A stretch of DNA of 64,000 nt from the NCBI GenBank assembly GCA_011773465.1, contig WVXO01000039.1:10898-74897 (forward strand), read 5' to 3'. Under the pieces are notes generated by a model. The model had not been told where the DNA came from and did not search any database. It saw only the letters and a program-made list of their open reading frames with translations. This DNA comes from Candidatus Aminicenantota bacterium. GTDB lineage: Bacteria > Acidobacteriota > Aminicenantia > Aminicenantales > Aminicenantaceae. Position numbers and translations under genes: made by a program. Of this stretch, positions 29,988-40,122 are shown one piece after another (within the stretch, counting starts at the first letter, position 1; each line of letters opens with the position of its first letter).

Positions 29988-31175
29988 ATGGCTAAAATTA
30001 CATTGGGAGTGTGTTCCTCTATTAGCCTGTATAAAGCTTGTGAAATAATCCGCAGCTTCCAAAAAGAGAAGTTTCAGGTTCAAGTTATCCTGACAAAAAA
30101 TGCTTCCCGTTTGATTTCTCCTCTTCTTTTTAGTTCCCTCTCAGGACAAAAGGCTATTGTGGACCCTTTTGAGGAAGAATACTCGGAGGATATTCCACAT
30201 GTGGATTTGGCGAAGGAGACATCCCTCCTGCTTGTTGCCCCGGCCACAGCAAACATGATCGGAAAATTCGCTTCCGGCGTTGCTGATGATTTTTTATCGA
30301 CTTTCTATACGGCTTCCCAGTGTCCCGTTCTTATTGCTCCTTCGATGAATGAGGCCATGTTTCTTCATCGGCAAACCCAGGAGAATATCCAGAAACTAAG
30401 AGCCACCGGAGTAAGGTTTGTTGAGCCAGAAAAAGGATATTTGGCTTGTAAGGATACAGGATGGGGAAGGTTGGCAGCTCCTGAGAAGATTGTTGAGGAA
30501 GGGCTGAGATTGATAAAGAAGAGCGAAAGCTTAAAGGGCAAAACGGTATTAGTCACAGCCGGACCGACAAGGGAATTCCTGGACCCGGTCCGCTTTCTTA
30601 CTAACCGCTCTTCAGGAAAAATGGGTTATGAGCTAGCTGAGGAAGCACTCAGGCGCGGGGCGGAAGTCATTCTTATTTCAGGGCCGACTTATATTTTTCC
30701 CCCGCCAGAAGCAAAGTTTAAAAAAGTCCAGACAGCTAAGGAAATGGAGAAGGAGGTCGTGGCTCACTTCGGTCACGCTGATGTCGTCATCATGGCTGCG
30801 GCCGTTTCAGATTTCAGGTTTGCTGAGGCGTCTTCTCAAAAAATAAAAAAAGAAAAATTAGAGAAGAAAATCGATATCGTATTAACAGAGGATGTTTTGC
30901 AAAAATTAAGCTCGAAGAAAGGAACAAAAATTATCGTCGGCTTTGCTGCTGAGACAGAGGATGTTGTCAACAACGCACTCAAAAAAATGAAGAAGAAAAA
31001 TCTTGATTTAATCGTGGCCAACAATGTTTTAGCTGAAGGAATTGGTTTTGAATCGGATTTTAACCAAGTAACCCTCATTTTCCCTGACGGCAAAACGATT
31101 GATACGGAAAAAAAGAGTAAGCTTGAGATAAGCCAATTAATCTTGGATAAAGTAGAGGATATCCTTGGAAGATAA
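29988..31175 (+). CDS. coaBC: Bifunctional phosphopantothenoylcysteine decarboxylase / phosphopantothenate-cysteine ligase
   Basis: LLVAPATANMIGKFASGVADDFLST, APSMNEAMF, VTAGPTREFLDPVRFLTNRSSGKMGYELA. Confidence 0.95.
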   Translation: MAKITLGVCSSISLYKACEIIRSFQKEKFQVQVILTKNASRLISPLLFSSLSGQKAIVDPFEEEYSEDIPHVDLAKETSLLLVAPATANMIGKFASGVADDFLSTFYTASQCPVLIAPSMNEAMFLHRQTQENIQKLRATGVRFVEPEKGYLACKDTGWGRLAAPEKIVEEGLRLIKKSESLKGKTVLVTAGPTREFLDPVRFLTNRSSGKMGYELAEEALRRGAEVILISGPTYIFPPPEAKFKKVQTAKEMEKEVVAHFGHADVVIMAAAVSDFRFAEASSQKIKKEKLEKKIDIVLTEDVLQKLSSKKGTKIIVGFAAETEDVVNNALKKMKKKNLDLIVANNVLAEGIGFESDFNQVTLIFPDGKTIDTEKKSKLEISQLILDKVEDILGR

Positions 31176-31827
31176 AGCTCTAAAACTCATCGACCGCCTT
31201 GAAGAGAAATTAAAATATTTTTCCCAGCTTGGAGCTGAGTTTGTTTCATCGTCATCTTCTTCCGAGGACGCCCCTTATCTTTCCCTAAAAGAGAGGATCC
31301 TCAACTGTCAAAAATGTCCGCTTTCTCAAGGGCGGAAGAATGCAGTCCCTGGAGAGGGAAACCTTGGAACTGAGCTAATGTTCGTAGGCGAAGCGCCTGG
31401 TCGCGATGAAGACATTCAGGGGCGTCCCTTTGTGGGAAGGGCAGGGCAGCTTTTGACCAGAATTATCCATGCCATGAAGTTTAAAAGAGAAGAAGTTTAT
31501 ATAACGAATATTGTCAAGTGCAGACCTCCTGAGAACAGAACTCCTCACAAACAGGAAATTGATGTGTGCCAGGATTATCTTAGGGAACAGCTAGAAATGA
31601 TAAAGCCCAAGGTTATCGTGACCTTGGGGAAAGTAGCCGCTGACTTTTTTATCCAGAGCAAACTGGGAATGACAGCCTTAAGAGGAAATTTTTATGAGTT
31701 TAATAATATAAAAGTGATGCCGACCTTTCATCCTTCTTATATTATAAGAAACGAAGGCAATAAAGAAATCAAGAAAATGGTCTGGGAAGACATGCAGAAA
31801 GTGATGGCCTTCCTGGGCAAGAAATGA
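31165..31827 (+). CDS. Type-4/5 uracil-DNA glycosylase
   Basis: CQKCPLSQGRKNAVPGEGNLGTELMFVGEAPGRDEDIQGRPFVGRAGQLL with Fe-S cysteines. Confidence 0.93.
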   Translation: MEDKALKLIDRLEEKLKYFSQLGAEFVSSSSSSEDAPYLSLKERILNCQKCPLSQGRKNAVPGEGNLGTELMFVGEAPGRDEDIQGRPFVGRAGQLLTRIIHAMKFKREEVYITNIVKCRPPENRTPHKQEIDVCQDYLREQLEMIKPKVIVTLGKVAADFFIQSKLGMTALRGNFYEFNNIKVMPTFHPSYIIRNEGNKEIKKMVWEDMQKVMAFLGKK

Positions 31828-33968
31828 CCTTGTATGCAGAAGTTATCCTTTCCCTTCCCTTAGACCAGTCTTTTTCCTACAGCGTTCCTGAATCCTGCGA
31901 GAAAAGGGCTAAGGTCGGCTCAAGAGTGCTTGTGCCGCTCGGTCAGAGGATGCTGACAGGATTCATCGTAAGGCTAAGGAAAAGAAGAGTTTCTCCAGAA
32001 TTTGAACTCAAGGAAATTGCGGAAGTATTGGATGAAGAGCCAATTTTTTCCATATCTTTCCTCTCTTTTACCCGAAAGCTATGCGAATATTATTACTCGT
32101 CCTGGGGAGAGCTTCTTCAGGCTTCCCTCCCGCCATCATTTATACTAAAAAGCAAAAAAAGGATCACCCTCTCTGAAAGAGGAAGAGCTGCGCTCCGGGA
32201 TGAGGATCTCTCTAGGGAAGAAACGGAGCTCTTAAGGTTTATCCAAAAAAGAAGTTACAGCGCTCTTTTCCTTAAAAGGAAATTTAGAGTCAGAAATCTT
32301 TCCCATCTTCTTTCCCGACTGGAAAAGAAAGGTTTTATCCTTATCCAGAAGGAAATAGCGAAAGCGAGAAAAAAGATATTTTCAGCTGCTCCCATGAGCC
32401 AGACTCAGCTTGAAATAGATTTTTCGTTGGATGCGCAGTCTCGGGAAGTAGCAGATCAAATCACTCGCAGAATGGAGAAAAAAGTCTTTTCACCTTTCTT
32501 CCTCTACGGGCCCCCGGAGAAGAGAGAGGCTGTTTACTCTCGTTTGATTAAAGAGATTCTGGCAAGTGGATGTAGAGTTTTGTTTTTGGTTCCGGAAATC
32601 GCCCTGACTCAAACCCTAATAGAGAGGTTTGAGAAAAAGCTGGGAGAAAAGGTTGCTCTTCTTCACAGTCAATTATCAGATAGAAAGAGGGAGCTTGAGT
32701 GGCGAAAAATAAAAGAGGGAGAGGTGGATGTGGTTGTTGGCCCCCGTTCAGCTCTTCTTTCTCCTGTTGATCATCTAGGCTTGATTATTGTCGATGAAGA
32801 GGAGGATGACTCATACTATCAGCTGGAGAGCCCTTCCTATGATGCCCGGAAGGGCGCCTGGTTGAGAGCAAAGCACGAAGGAGCGGCGCTTGTTTATGGT
32901 TCAGCCCTTCCTTCTGTTGAGGCATTTTACAGGGCCAGAAAGGGAAAATACCTTTATTGTTTAGATAGTGAGGCAAGAGAGGCGAAGGTCGAAATTGTTG
33001 ATGACAGGCTGGAAAGAGGATTGATTTCCTCTAAGCTTGAAGAAAAGATATCTGAAAGAATGAAGAAGGGAGAGCAAATTTTAGTTTTCTTTAACCGACG
33101 AGGATATGCCTCTTATCTCTTCTGTTCAAGATGCAATTACATTTCCCGTTGCATTCATTGCGATATTGCCTTGACTTATCATAAGAAAGAAGGGAAATTG
33201 GTTTGCCACTACTGCAATTATTCTGTTGTCATAATGAATCGTTGTCCTGACTGTGGAAGCAGGATGATCAGAGAAAGAGGCACTGGTATCGAGGCGGTTG
33301 AAGAAGAATTGAAAACAATTTTCCCTAAGGGCAGGATAGCGCTTTTTACGACAGATTTAGACAAGAGAGAGCAGGAAAGAATCCTTCGTAACTTCTGGAC
33401 TGGGAAAATTGATATTCTGATTGGAACGCAGCTCTTAGCTCATCAGGTAGAATTACCTCCGGCGTCTTTGATAGCCATTCTCTTCCCAGAAACTATTCTT
33501 ACCCTGTCAGATTACAGAGCCAGTCAAAAAACTTTTCAGACATTAAGCCTGATGATGAGGTTTCTTAAGAGCGGTAATAAGGCGGAGGTTATTATCCAGA
33601 CAGCTCTCCCTCATCATTTCAGTATACGCCAGGTTGCCCTGGAAGATTATTTTTCGTTTTTTAAAGAGGAGCTGAAACTCCGCCGCCTTATGAATTATCC
33701 ACCTTTTTCCCGAATGGCTGAAATTTTATTCCAGGGCGAGAATTTGAGGAACGTGGCCAGGAAGTCAAGGGAATTTTCGACAAGGGTAAAAAGCTTAGAA
33801 GGAGATGTGGATATCTTGGGTCCTGCTTTAGCTTCGGTTTCAAAGGTGAGAGGGATAAGCAGAGTCCAGGTCATCTTAAAGGCCCGCAGAAAGGAAGAAT
33901 TGGACAAGGTTTTAAGAGAGTCATTAAAGACAATCAAATTGAGGAAGTCAGTTTGGGTTTACGAATGA
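31824..33968 (+). CDS. priA: Primosomal protein N' (PriA helicase)
   Basis: FLVPEIALTQTLIERFE, VVGPRSALLSPVDHLGLIIVDEEEDDSYYQ, zinc-binding CSRCNYISRCIHCD...CHYCNY...CPDCGS. Confidence 0.92.
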   Translation: MTLYAEVILSLPLDQSFSYSVPESCEKRAKVGSRVLVPLGQRMLTGFIVRLRKRRVSPEFELKEIAEVLDEEPIFSISFLSFTRKLCEYYYSSWGELLQASLPPSFILKSKKRITLSERGRAALRDEDLSREETELLRFIQKRSYSALFLKRKFRVRNLSHLLSRLEKKGFILIQKEIAKARKKIFSAAPMSQTQLEIDFSLDAQSREVADQITRRMEKKVFSPFFLYGPPEKREAVYSRLIKEILASGCRVLFLVPEIALTQTLIERFEKKLGEKVALLHSQLSDRKRELEWRKIKEGEVDVVVGPRSALLSPVDHLGLIIVDEEEDDSYYQLESPSYDARKGAWLRAKHEGAALVYGSALPSVEAFYRARKGKYLYCLDSEAREAKVEIVDDRLERGLISSKLEEKISERMKKGEQILVFFNRRGYASYLFCSRCNYISRCIHCDIALTYHKKEGKLVCHYCNYSVVIMNRCPDCGSRMIRERGTGIEAVEEELKTIFPKGRIALFTTDLDKREQERILRNFWTGKIDILIGTQLLAHQVELPPASLIAILFPETILTLSDYRASQKTFQTLSLMMRFLKSGNKAEVIIQTALPHHFSIRQVALEDYFSFFKEELKLRRLMNYPPFSRMAEILFQGENLRNVARKSREFSTRVKSLEGDVDILGPALASVSKVRGISRVQVILKARRKEELDKVLRESLKTIKLRKSVWVYE

Positions 33969-33978
33969 AATGATAAAA

Positions 33979-34028
33979 AAAGGGGACAGGCTACTTTTTT
34001 TATTCAGAAAAAGTAGCCTGTCCCCTTT
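33979..34028. terminator. 21-bp perfect inverted repeat between convergent priA and a lipoprotein gene (bidirectional terminator and/or REP-like element)
   Basis: AAAGGGGACAGGCTACTTTTT - TTATTCAG - AAAAAGTAGCCTGTCCCCTTT. Confidence 0.65.
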
Positions 34029-34045
34029 CTTGCGGAAGAATATTT

Positions 34046-34618
34046 TTAGGGGTCAGCCCAGTCGGCAAAGTATATGGTTAGATAGCCTGTAGCTTGAATC
34101 GGGTTGCCATCCAAGTCATGACCAAAAAAAACGATCTCGGCAACTGCCCAGATAACGTTAAAAGTTCCGATTAGGTTGCTCAAGGGAGGGACAGTCTTGG
34201 CTTCCGCTCTCACTGCCAAAATATCGAGATCCACAGTACCGTCAACTTCGCAAACAGCTGAGAGACTGCCTTCGAATCCAAGGGGGACCGGATCTCCTTC
34301 TGGGCTAGTGTAAGTGACCGTGTAGCGGTTAATCATTACGCTGGTTTTGTAGGATTCTCCAGGCAAAAGGGGAGCTGGTTTCTTAAGCTTCGCTTCTAGG
34401 GTTGCCACAACCGGGTTTGTCAGATAGCCTCCTGCTGTTTGGACATCTGATATAAGATAATCTGCATCATTACCTTCTGCATCCATCCCTAGTATTCTCG
34501 TGACTGTCAGAACAACTCCGGACTTTTCGCTATCGCCCACTGTGTTATCGCAAGAAAGGAGGAAGAAAAAAACGCAAAGAATTGCTGTAATTTTCAGGGA
34601 GTTTTTTATTCTTTTCAT
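34046..34618 (-). CDS. Hypothetical lipoprotein
   Basis: Lipobox FFLLSCDNT; located 3' of pilQ on the same strand. Confidence 0.7.
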   Translation of the reverse strand: MKRIKNSLKITAILCVFFFLLSCDNTVGDSEKSGVVLTVTRILGMDAEGNDADYLISDVQTAGGYLTNPVVATLEAKLKKPAPLLPGESYKTSVMINRYTVTYTSPEGDPVPLGFEGSLSAVCEVDGTVDLDILAVRAEAKTVPPLSNLIGTFNVIWAVAEIVFFGHDLDGNPIQATGYLTIYFADWADP

Positions 34619-34631
34619 TTTATACTTCCTG

Positions 34632-37001
34632 TTATTTTATTATTCGAGGAGTGATAAAAATGATCAGCTCTCGGTTTTGCCTTGTGCGAGCGAAATTCTT
34701 GAAAAGGCCTCCCAGAATGGGAATCTTATGGAGCAGGGGAACTTTTTCTCGAGTAAAAGAATCTTCAGTCCTGTAAATTCCTCCAATAACGGTTGTTCCC
34801 CCATCGATAACCATGACCGTGGTGGTTGCTCTTTGAGTAGTTATCGGAGGAATACCATTGACCAGGTTGGCAAAGTCGGCAGCGTTGTTCATTATTTCAA
34901 TATCCATAATAATTGTTCCTTCAGCGGTTATCTGAGGAGTGGCTCTAAGCTCTAATGCTGCATTAACGAATCTCGTGGTTGTGGTAAAGTTAGCTACAGT
35001 CTGGACAGGAATCTGCCTTCCCTGGATAATCTCTGCTTGCTGGTTGTTCTGAGTGGTTACTGTGGGACTGGAGATGATTTGGCCTTGACCCGAAATTTCA
35101 AGAGCAGATATAGCCATATCGAGCCTGAAGGTATCCAAGACGCTGCCAAAAGTGATTCCGAGTGCGGTATTGAATGCAGGAGCAGGGAGGTTAATAGCAT
35201 AACCGCCCAGAGGACCTCCGATTCCTTTGGTGGTGATTCCTTGAGGGATCAGAGCCCCGTCAACTGTTATGTCGCTCGGGAATTTTAGAGAAGTCTGGTT
35301 GCCATGAAGAGGATCCATTACACCGCGAAATCCCCATTGGATACCGAGGTTGCGGACAAAGGTGGAAGTGGCCTCCACAATTCTAGCCTCGATAGAGACT
35401 TGTGGGGTTGGCGTATCAAACACAGCTATGAGTTTTTCCAACGTATCGATTCTGTCTAAGACGTCAGAAATGATCAAGGTATTTGTTCTCTCATCGACAA
35501 TGATTTCTCCTCTTTGGGAGATTTTGGTCCTAAGAAGACCTTCAACATCTCCAGCTTTTGCGTAGGAGAGGTCAAACACTTTAACTTGAATAGGACCGGC
35601 TAATTCTTTGCTTTCTTCCAGCTTTCTCTGCTCTTCGTCTTCTCGAGTGAGAACTGCGATAGGAGCAATTCGGAGAACGTTCCCCTCAATTGTTTTTCCC
35701 ATTTTGTTTAACCTGAGAATAATATCGAGAGCTTGATCCCAGGGAACATCCTGCAAGTCGCAGGTGACAGTCCCTCTTACCTCTGGATCGAAAACGACGT
35801 TCAGGCCGGCAAAATGCCCCAGATACAGAATAACATCTCGCAGGTCAGCATCCTTGAATTTCATGCTGATAATTTCTCCAGTATATCTTACTTCGGGTGC
35901 TTCAAGGATTTTAGGCCTGATGGGAGTTACGGGAACCTCTGGGACTCGTTCAGGTACTGTGGGAACCTCTATTGGCACCGGAGGAGGCGCTACCTCTTCA
36001 ACTGGGATCCAGGGAGCCGGAGGTGCCGGTCTTGGAATCGGAGGAACCATGGCGGGAGCAACTCGAGCTACTTCGTCTTCATAGAATTGGAAGATAAAAT
36101 TCTCTTGCTCAGAGTATAAAGCGTAGAATTTGGGCTTATCCAGGTCGAAGACTAATCGAGCGATTGTGTAAGGGGGAGCCGTTTCAAATTGTCCCGTTCT
36201 TACTCTTTGGATATCCATCTTTCCTAATGGATAGCGGAAAGTGGGATCAGGATAAAATGTGTGGAAGAAGTCAATTACCAAACGCAGAGGATTTTCGAGT
36301 GCAAATATCTGGGTTATAGCTTTTTCGTCCAGTCTTGCCGTGACATTAACAATGCCCTTTTGCTCAAAGATGCCAACTTCTTTAAAGAGTAATTGCTTTT
36401 TAGGCCATCTTTTGAGTTCTTCTTCCGTTGCCGAATCGATTATGTATCCGTTTAAAGTTCTCTGGATTCTATTCAGCTCTACAGTTGTTTGTTCTTGATC
36501 AGCATAGATTCTGTACGGCACTTGCTCCTTCATCTCGATTAGAACATGGATATCGTTATCCTCTATTCTTTCTAACTTTATGTCCTCAACGAGTGCAGAT
36601 TCTCCCAGATTGATTTGAAGATCTTCTGCTGTTTCAGCGTTATCGAACTCGAGCACAATTGTTGAAGGAGCATCCTCCAGATAGTATGTTTTAGAGATGG
36701 CTGGAGGCGCGCTCGTTTTAAATATTATTAATGTATTGAGCTTTTCAGGCTTGACAGAAATTTCATTTATGGTGACCAAGGCTTCGTTGCTAAGAACATA
36801 TCCGCTTAATAAGGCAAGAAGGCAAAATCCAGAAAGGATTTGGAATAAATTTTTCCATTTCATCTTACCGCTCCTCTGGATGAATTTCTTTGACAATATC
36901 TTTTGGCTCAAATAAAGGAAAGCCTCTTTCTTTTGTTTTCCGGAAAGTAACTTTTGACTCTTGAATTGACAAAACGAAGCCGTCAGAGAATCTTTGTCCA
37001 A
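34632..37001 (-). CDS. pilQ: Type IV pilus secretin PilQ
   Basis: AMIN domain, secretin N-domains, VSIEARIVEATSTFVRNLGIQWGF, VPLLHKIPILGGLFKN. Confidence 0.94.
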   Translation of the reverse strand: MDKDSLTASFCQFKSQKLLSGKQKKEAFLYLSQKILSKKFIQRSGKMKWKNLFQILSGFCLLALLSGYVLSNEALVTINEISVKPEKLNTLIIFKTSAPPAISKTYYLEDAPSTIVLEFDNAETAEDLQINLGESALVEDIKLERIEDNDIHVLIEMKEQVPYRIYADQEQTTVELNRIQRTLNGYIIDSATEEELKRWPKKQLLFKEVGIFEQKGIVNVTARLDEKAITQIFALENPLRLVIDFFHTFYPDPTFRYPLGKMDIQRVRTGQFETAPPYTIARLVFDLDKPKFYALYSEQENFIFQFYEDEVARVAPAMVPPIPRPAPPAPWIPVEEVAPPPVPIEVPTVPERVPEVPVTPIRPKILEAPEVRYTGEIISMKFKDADLRDVILYLGHFAGLNVVFDPEVRGTVTCDLQDVPWDQALDIILRLNKMGKTIEGNVLRIAPIAVLTREDEEQRKLEESKELAGPIQVKVFDLSYAKAGDVEGLLRTKISQRGEIIVDERTNTLIISDVLDRIDTLEKLIAVFDTPTPQVSIEARIVEATSTFVRNLGIQWGFRGVMDPLHGNQTSLKFPSDITVDGALIPQGITTKGIGGPLGGYAINLPAPAFNTALGITFGSVLDTFRLDMAISALEISGQGQIISSPTVTTQNNQQAEIIQGRQIPVQTVANFTTTTRFVNAALELRATPQITAEGTIIMDIEIMNNAADFANLVNGIPPITTQRATTTVMVIDGGTTVIGGIYRTEDSFTREKVPLLHKIPILGGLFKNFARTRQNRELIIFITPRIIK

Positions 37002-37326
37002 CTTTGATGAACAGCGGGAATTCCTGAGGACCGGTTACTATAGCGGTGAATTTTCCTCTGGCCTTAACAATACCTATAAGGGTTATATCGTCGATATAAA
37101 TTTCAGGCTTTCCGGTAGGTGAAATTTTTCTCTTGGTATCTCTGCCTGCAAGCAAATCCATGAAAGGATCTTTCCTCCCTGCACGCTCGTAGGCAGGGAA
37201 AGTCCTTTTTGGCATCTCAGAGCTGAGTTCTTTTGCTAAATCCTTTTTTTCTTCCTGAGATAAGACGGGTAGGATAAACAGACAAGTAAGACCGAATAAA
37301 ATAAAGAGATGTAATATTTTTCTCAT
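36865..37326 (-). CDS. pilP: Type IV pilus lipoprotein PilP-like
   Basis: Position in the pilMNOPQ cluster; YERAGRKDPFMDLL, IYIDDITLIGIVKARGKFTAIV. Likely internal ATG start at 37326. Confidence 0.82.
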   Translation of the reverse strand: MRKILHLFILFGLTCLFILPVLSQEEKKDLAKELSSEMPKRTFPAYERAGRKDPFMDLLAGRDTKRKISPTGKPEIYIDDITLIGIVKARGKFTAIVTGPQEFPLFIKVGQRFSDGFVLSIQESKVTFRKTKERGFPLFEPKDIVKEIHPEER

Positions 37327-37336
37327 TTTTTTTCTT

Positions 37337-37897
37337 TCATCTACTCCTCTCTCCGGGAGGAGTTTCCTCACGAAAGATGTATGTTTTTGCTGTATAGGCT
37401 GCAGATATGGTGGAGGCCTCTGTCTGTTTTGTAAGGGATTTAATCGAGAAATCCTCTACATTAAAGAGGCGCGAAAAATTGCTCAAGCGGTCGAAGAACA
37501 TCGCTAGATTGTGATAGTTTCCTGTTATTTCTATCGAAATCGGCCACTCATAGTAAAATTCCATGTCGACTTCACCTTTGGGAAGAAATTTTACAATATT
37601 AAGACGAGAATTAATCGCGAGCTGCTGCATTTTCTTTAGAATGTCCCAGATTTCTTTCCTTTTTGGGATGATAGCCTCTAGCTCGTTAAGAATTTTCCTC
37701 AAGTCAACTAATTCTTCCTCGATTCGACTCAGTTGCAGATTTTTTTGTTTCAGGTTCGTTACTTCTGCTTCAGTTTTCTCCCTTTCTTGTTTAAGAGCTG
37801 TCAGTTTAGTGTTTTGTGGTTTGAAATAGACAAAGAAGAGAAGGGCAAAGACAATCACCGCCAGGAGGAAGTGACCATACCAGGGCCAATCTTTCAT
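37337..37897 (-). CDS. pilO: Type IV pilus assembly protein PilO
   Basis: N-terminal TM then coiled coil, FYYEWPISIEITGNYHNLAMFFDRLSNFSRLFNV. Confidence 0.9.
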   Translation of the reverse strand: MKDWPWYGHFLLAVIVFALLFFVYFKPQNTKLTALKQEREKTEAEVTNLKQKNLQLSRIEEELVDLRKILNELEAIIPKRKEIWDILKKMQQLAINSRLNIVKFLPKGEVDMEFYYEWPISIEITGNYHNLAMFFDRLSNFSRLFNVEDFSIKSLTKQTEASTISAAYTAKTYIFREETPPGERSR

Positions 37898-38493
37898 TTT
37901 GACACCTCACTTACATCTTCTCCTGTAGGCGATTCAGACTCGGGTTGGAGAACATAATTAGCATTTATAGCAAATTCTAAGTATTGATTTTCTCTTGTCG
38001 TCCTCTGAGTGGACGAGAGAAGATTGACGTTATAGAAATAGGGGCTCGTTTCTAAACTGTAAATATAATCTGCGATTAAGTTGTTAGAAAGAGCTTTCCC
38101 TTTTATATGAACCTTTTGTTTATCATAAGTAGCTTCTGAAAGCCATACATAGTAAGGAATGTGCTTGCTTAGCTCATCCATTATCCTTACTGCGACTTGC
38201 TGGTGAGGCTTTAACTGGTTGATGAGGCTTATTTTTCTCTCAAAGAGGCTTTTTAGTTTTTGTGCTTCTTCTAACTTGCCCAGGACATCACTGAGCTTAT
38301 TTTTTTCTATTTGCGCCGCTTCCAAGAGAATTTTCTCTTTATTGAAGGCACTTCTTTGGTAAAAGAAAAGAGCTGAAGCAGCAAACACAACAAGAAGATA
38401 AATTAAGCTCATTTTCGGAGGCTTTATTTCCCTTCTGACTTCTTCGACCGGGAGTTCTTTTGCTTCAGGCTTTAATAGATTTATCCTAATCAT
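37894..38493 (-). CDS. pilN: Type IV pilus assembly protein PilN
   Basis: MIRINLLKPEAKE, single TM, HIPYYVWLSEATYDKQKVHIKGKALSNNLIADYI. Start 38493 with upstream GGAGG. Confidence 0.9.
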   Translation of the reverse strand: MIRINLLKPEAKELPVEEVRREIKPPKMSLIYLLVVFAASALFFYQRSAFNKEKILLEAAQIEKNKLSDVLGKLEEAQKLKSLFERKISLINQLKPHQQVAVRIMDELSKHIPYYVWLSEATYDKQKVHIKGKALSNNLIADYIYSLETSPYFYNVNLLSSTQRTTRENQYLEFAINANYVLQPESESPTGEDVSEVSK

Positions 38494-38497
38494 GATT

Positions 38498-39577
38498 TTA
38501 TTCCTCCAACCTCCTAGTTGCGAGTCCAGTAGCCACTCCAAAAAGCGAGGCCATATCCCGGAGATATACAGAATCTAATTTCTTTTCGTTATAATAGATA
38601 TTTCTGAAAGGATTGAAGAGCTCTGTATCTGTATTAAACTTCTGTTCGAAGGATTTCGGTAGGTCTTTTAATTTGGATAACCCGCCGCTCAACAGAATCT
38701 TGTCAATTTTCTTTTCAGTGCCTTCGCCAGATTCATAGAAAGAGAATGTTTTTTCAACTTCCTCAAGCAGGTTCGAAGTGTTCGTGTCAATAACAGCCTG
38801 CGTCTGTTCAGCTGGCATATCTTTGACAGGAATTCCCTTGAGCACTTTTTCTGCCTCGTCGGAGCTGATGCCCAGGTCCTTTCTTATATTCTCTGTGAAA
38901 AAGTAGCCGCCTATGGAAAGATCTCGGAATAATTGAGGCGTTTCCCTGTCGGTAATGATGATATTGGTTGTATGCGCTCCAAGATTAATCAAAGCAGTTG
39001 TCTTATCTCGGAAAAGCTCTGGATAATTTATCTCCATTGCATTTTGAAGGGCAAAAGCATCTACTTCTATTGCTTCTAAGTTTTTGCGAGCTTGTTGAAC
39101 AACATTACTGTAATTGGTGATTTTTTCTTTTTTTGCCGCTACAAGAAGAATATCTAAAGCTTTTTTTTCTGAACCTGAAGACGGCCTCAAGATAGCATAA
39201 TCCACACTTGTCTCTTCATAGGGATAGGGAATATTGTGCCTTGCTTCCCAGATAATGGATTCTGCTAGCTCTTCTGTTTCCATAGAGGGAAGTGATATTT
39301 TTTTAATGATCACTGAACTTCCAGAGACAGCGATATTGACGTTTTTGTTCGAAATCTTGTTTTCGTCAAATATCATCTTTATAGTTTCGACTACAGCATC
39401 AGAGTCCATGATTGTTCCTTCTACTATGGCATCATGAGGTAAAAACTCAAGAGCTATCTTTTCGACTTCAAAGGAGCCTTCTCCCTCTTTTGCTTTTGAT
39501 TTTAATTCGATAGCTTTTATTGAGTAGGAACCGATGTCCAATCCAACCAATCCTTTCGATTTACCAAGGCCAAACAT
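38498..39577 (-). CDS. pilM: Type IV pilus assembly protein PilM
   Basis: VGLDIGSYSIKAIELK...; actin-like ATPase, TTALINLGAHTTNIIITD, LLSGGLSKLKDLP. Confidence 0.93.
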   Translation of the reverse strand: MFGLGKSKGLVGLDIGSYSIKAIELKSKAKEGEGSFEVEKIALEFLPHDAIVEGTIMDSDAVVETIKMIFDENKISNKNVNIAVSGSSVIIKKISLPSMETEELAESIIWEARHNIPYPYEETSVDYAILRPSSGSEKKALDILLVAAKKEKITNYSNVVQQARKNLEAIEVDAFALQNAMEINYPELFRDKTTALINLGAHTTNIIITDRETPQLFRDLSIGGYFFTENIRKDLGISSDEAEKVLKGIPVKDMPAEQTQAVIDTNTSNLLEEVEKTFSFYESGEGTEKKIDKILLSGGLSKLKDLPKSFEQKFNTDTELFNPFRNIYYNEKKLDSVYLRDMASLFGVATGLATRRLEE

Positions 39578-39603
39578 TTTTTCTCTCCTTTTTAGTAGTA
39601 GCT

Positions 39604-40122
39604 TTATACGTGAGCGCTTCTCTTGAATTTCTCCCTGAGTTTTTTTTCTACTTGCTCTGGGACTAAATCTTTAAGACAACCTCCTAACATGAAAATTTCC
39701 TTTACTAATTTTGAACTTAGGAAAGAATAACTTAGATTGGGCATCATAAAAAGCGTCTCGATTTCTGGATCAAGCTTACGATTCATCAGAGCCATTTGGA
39801 ATTCGTACTCAAAATCTGAGATAGCTCTCAAGCCCCTTATCACAATATTTGCGTTATTGTTTTTTGCGAATTCAACGAGCAGGCCATCGAAGGCTTTTAC
39901 CTCGATATCTCTGTTATCGACGAAAAAATCCTGGATCATATTCATTCTTTCTTTAGTCGAGAAAAGGGGTTTTTTTTTAGGATTCTCCAGGACCGCAACC
40001 ACTATTTTATCAAAAATCTTCAATCCCCTTTGAATAATGTCAACATGCCCGCTTGTTATGGGGTCAAATGACCCTGGATACACAGCTCTTTTCTTTGCAA
40101 GTGCTTGAATTCTTTCGCTCAT
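39604..40122 (-). CDS. coaD: Pantetheine-phosphate adenylyltransferase
   Basis: RAVYPGSFDPITSGHVDIIQRGLKIFDKIVVAV; internal ATG at 40122 fits the family better than 40164. Confidence 0.94.
   Translation of the reverse strand: MSERIQALAKKRAVYPGSFDPITSGHVDIIQRGLKIFDKIVVAVLENPKKKPLFSTKERMNMIQDFFVDNRDIEVKAFDGLLVEFAKNNNANIVIRGLRAISDFEYEFQMALMNRKLDPEIETLFMMPNLSYSFLSSKLVKEIFMLGGCLKDLVPEQVEKKLREKFKRSAHV

Noticed and set aside
34500-36915. Plus-strand ORFs opposite pilQ (34500..34955, 35037..35288, 35733..36119, 35764..36084 and others)
   Set aside because: Antisense frames within a confidently identified secretin gene.
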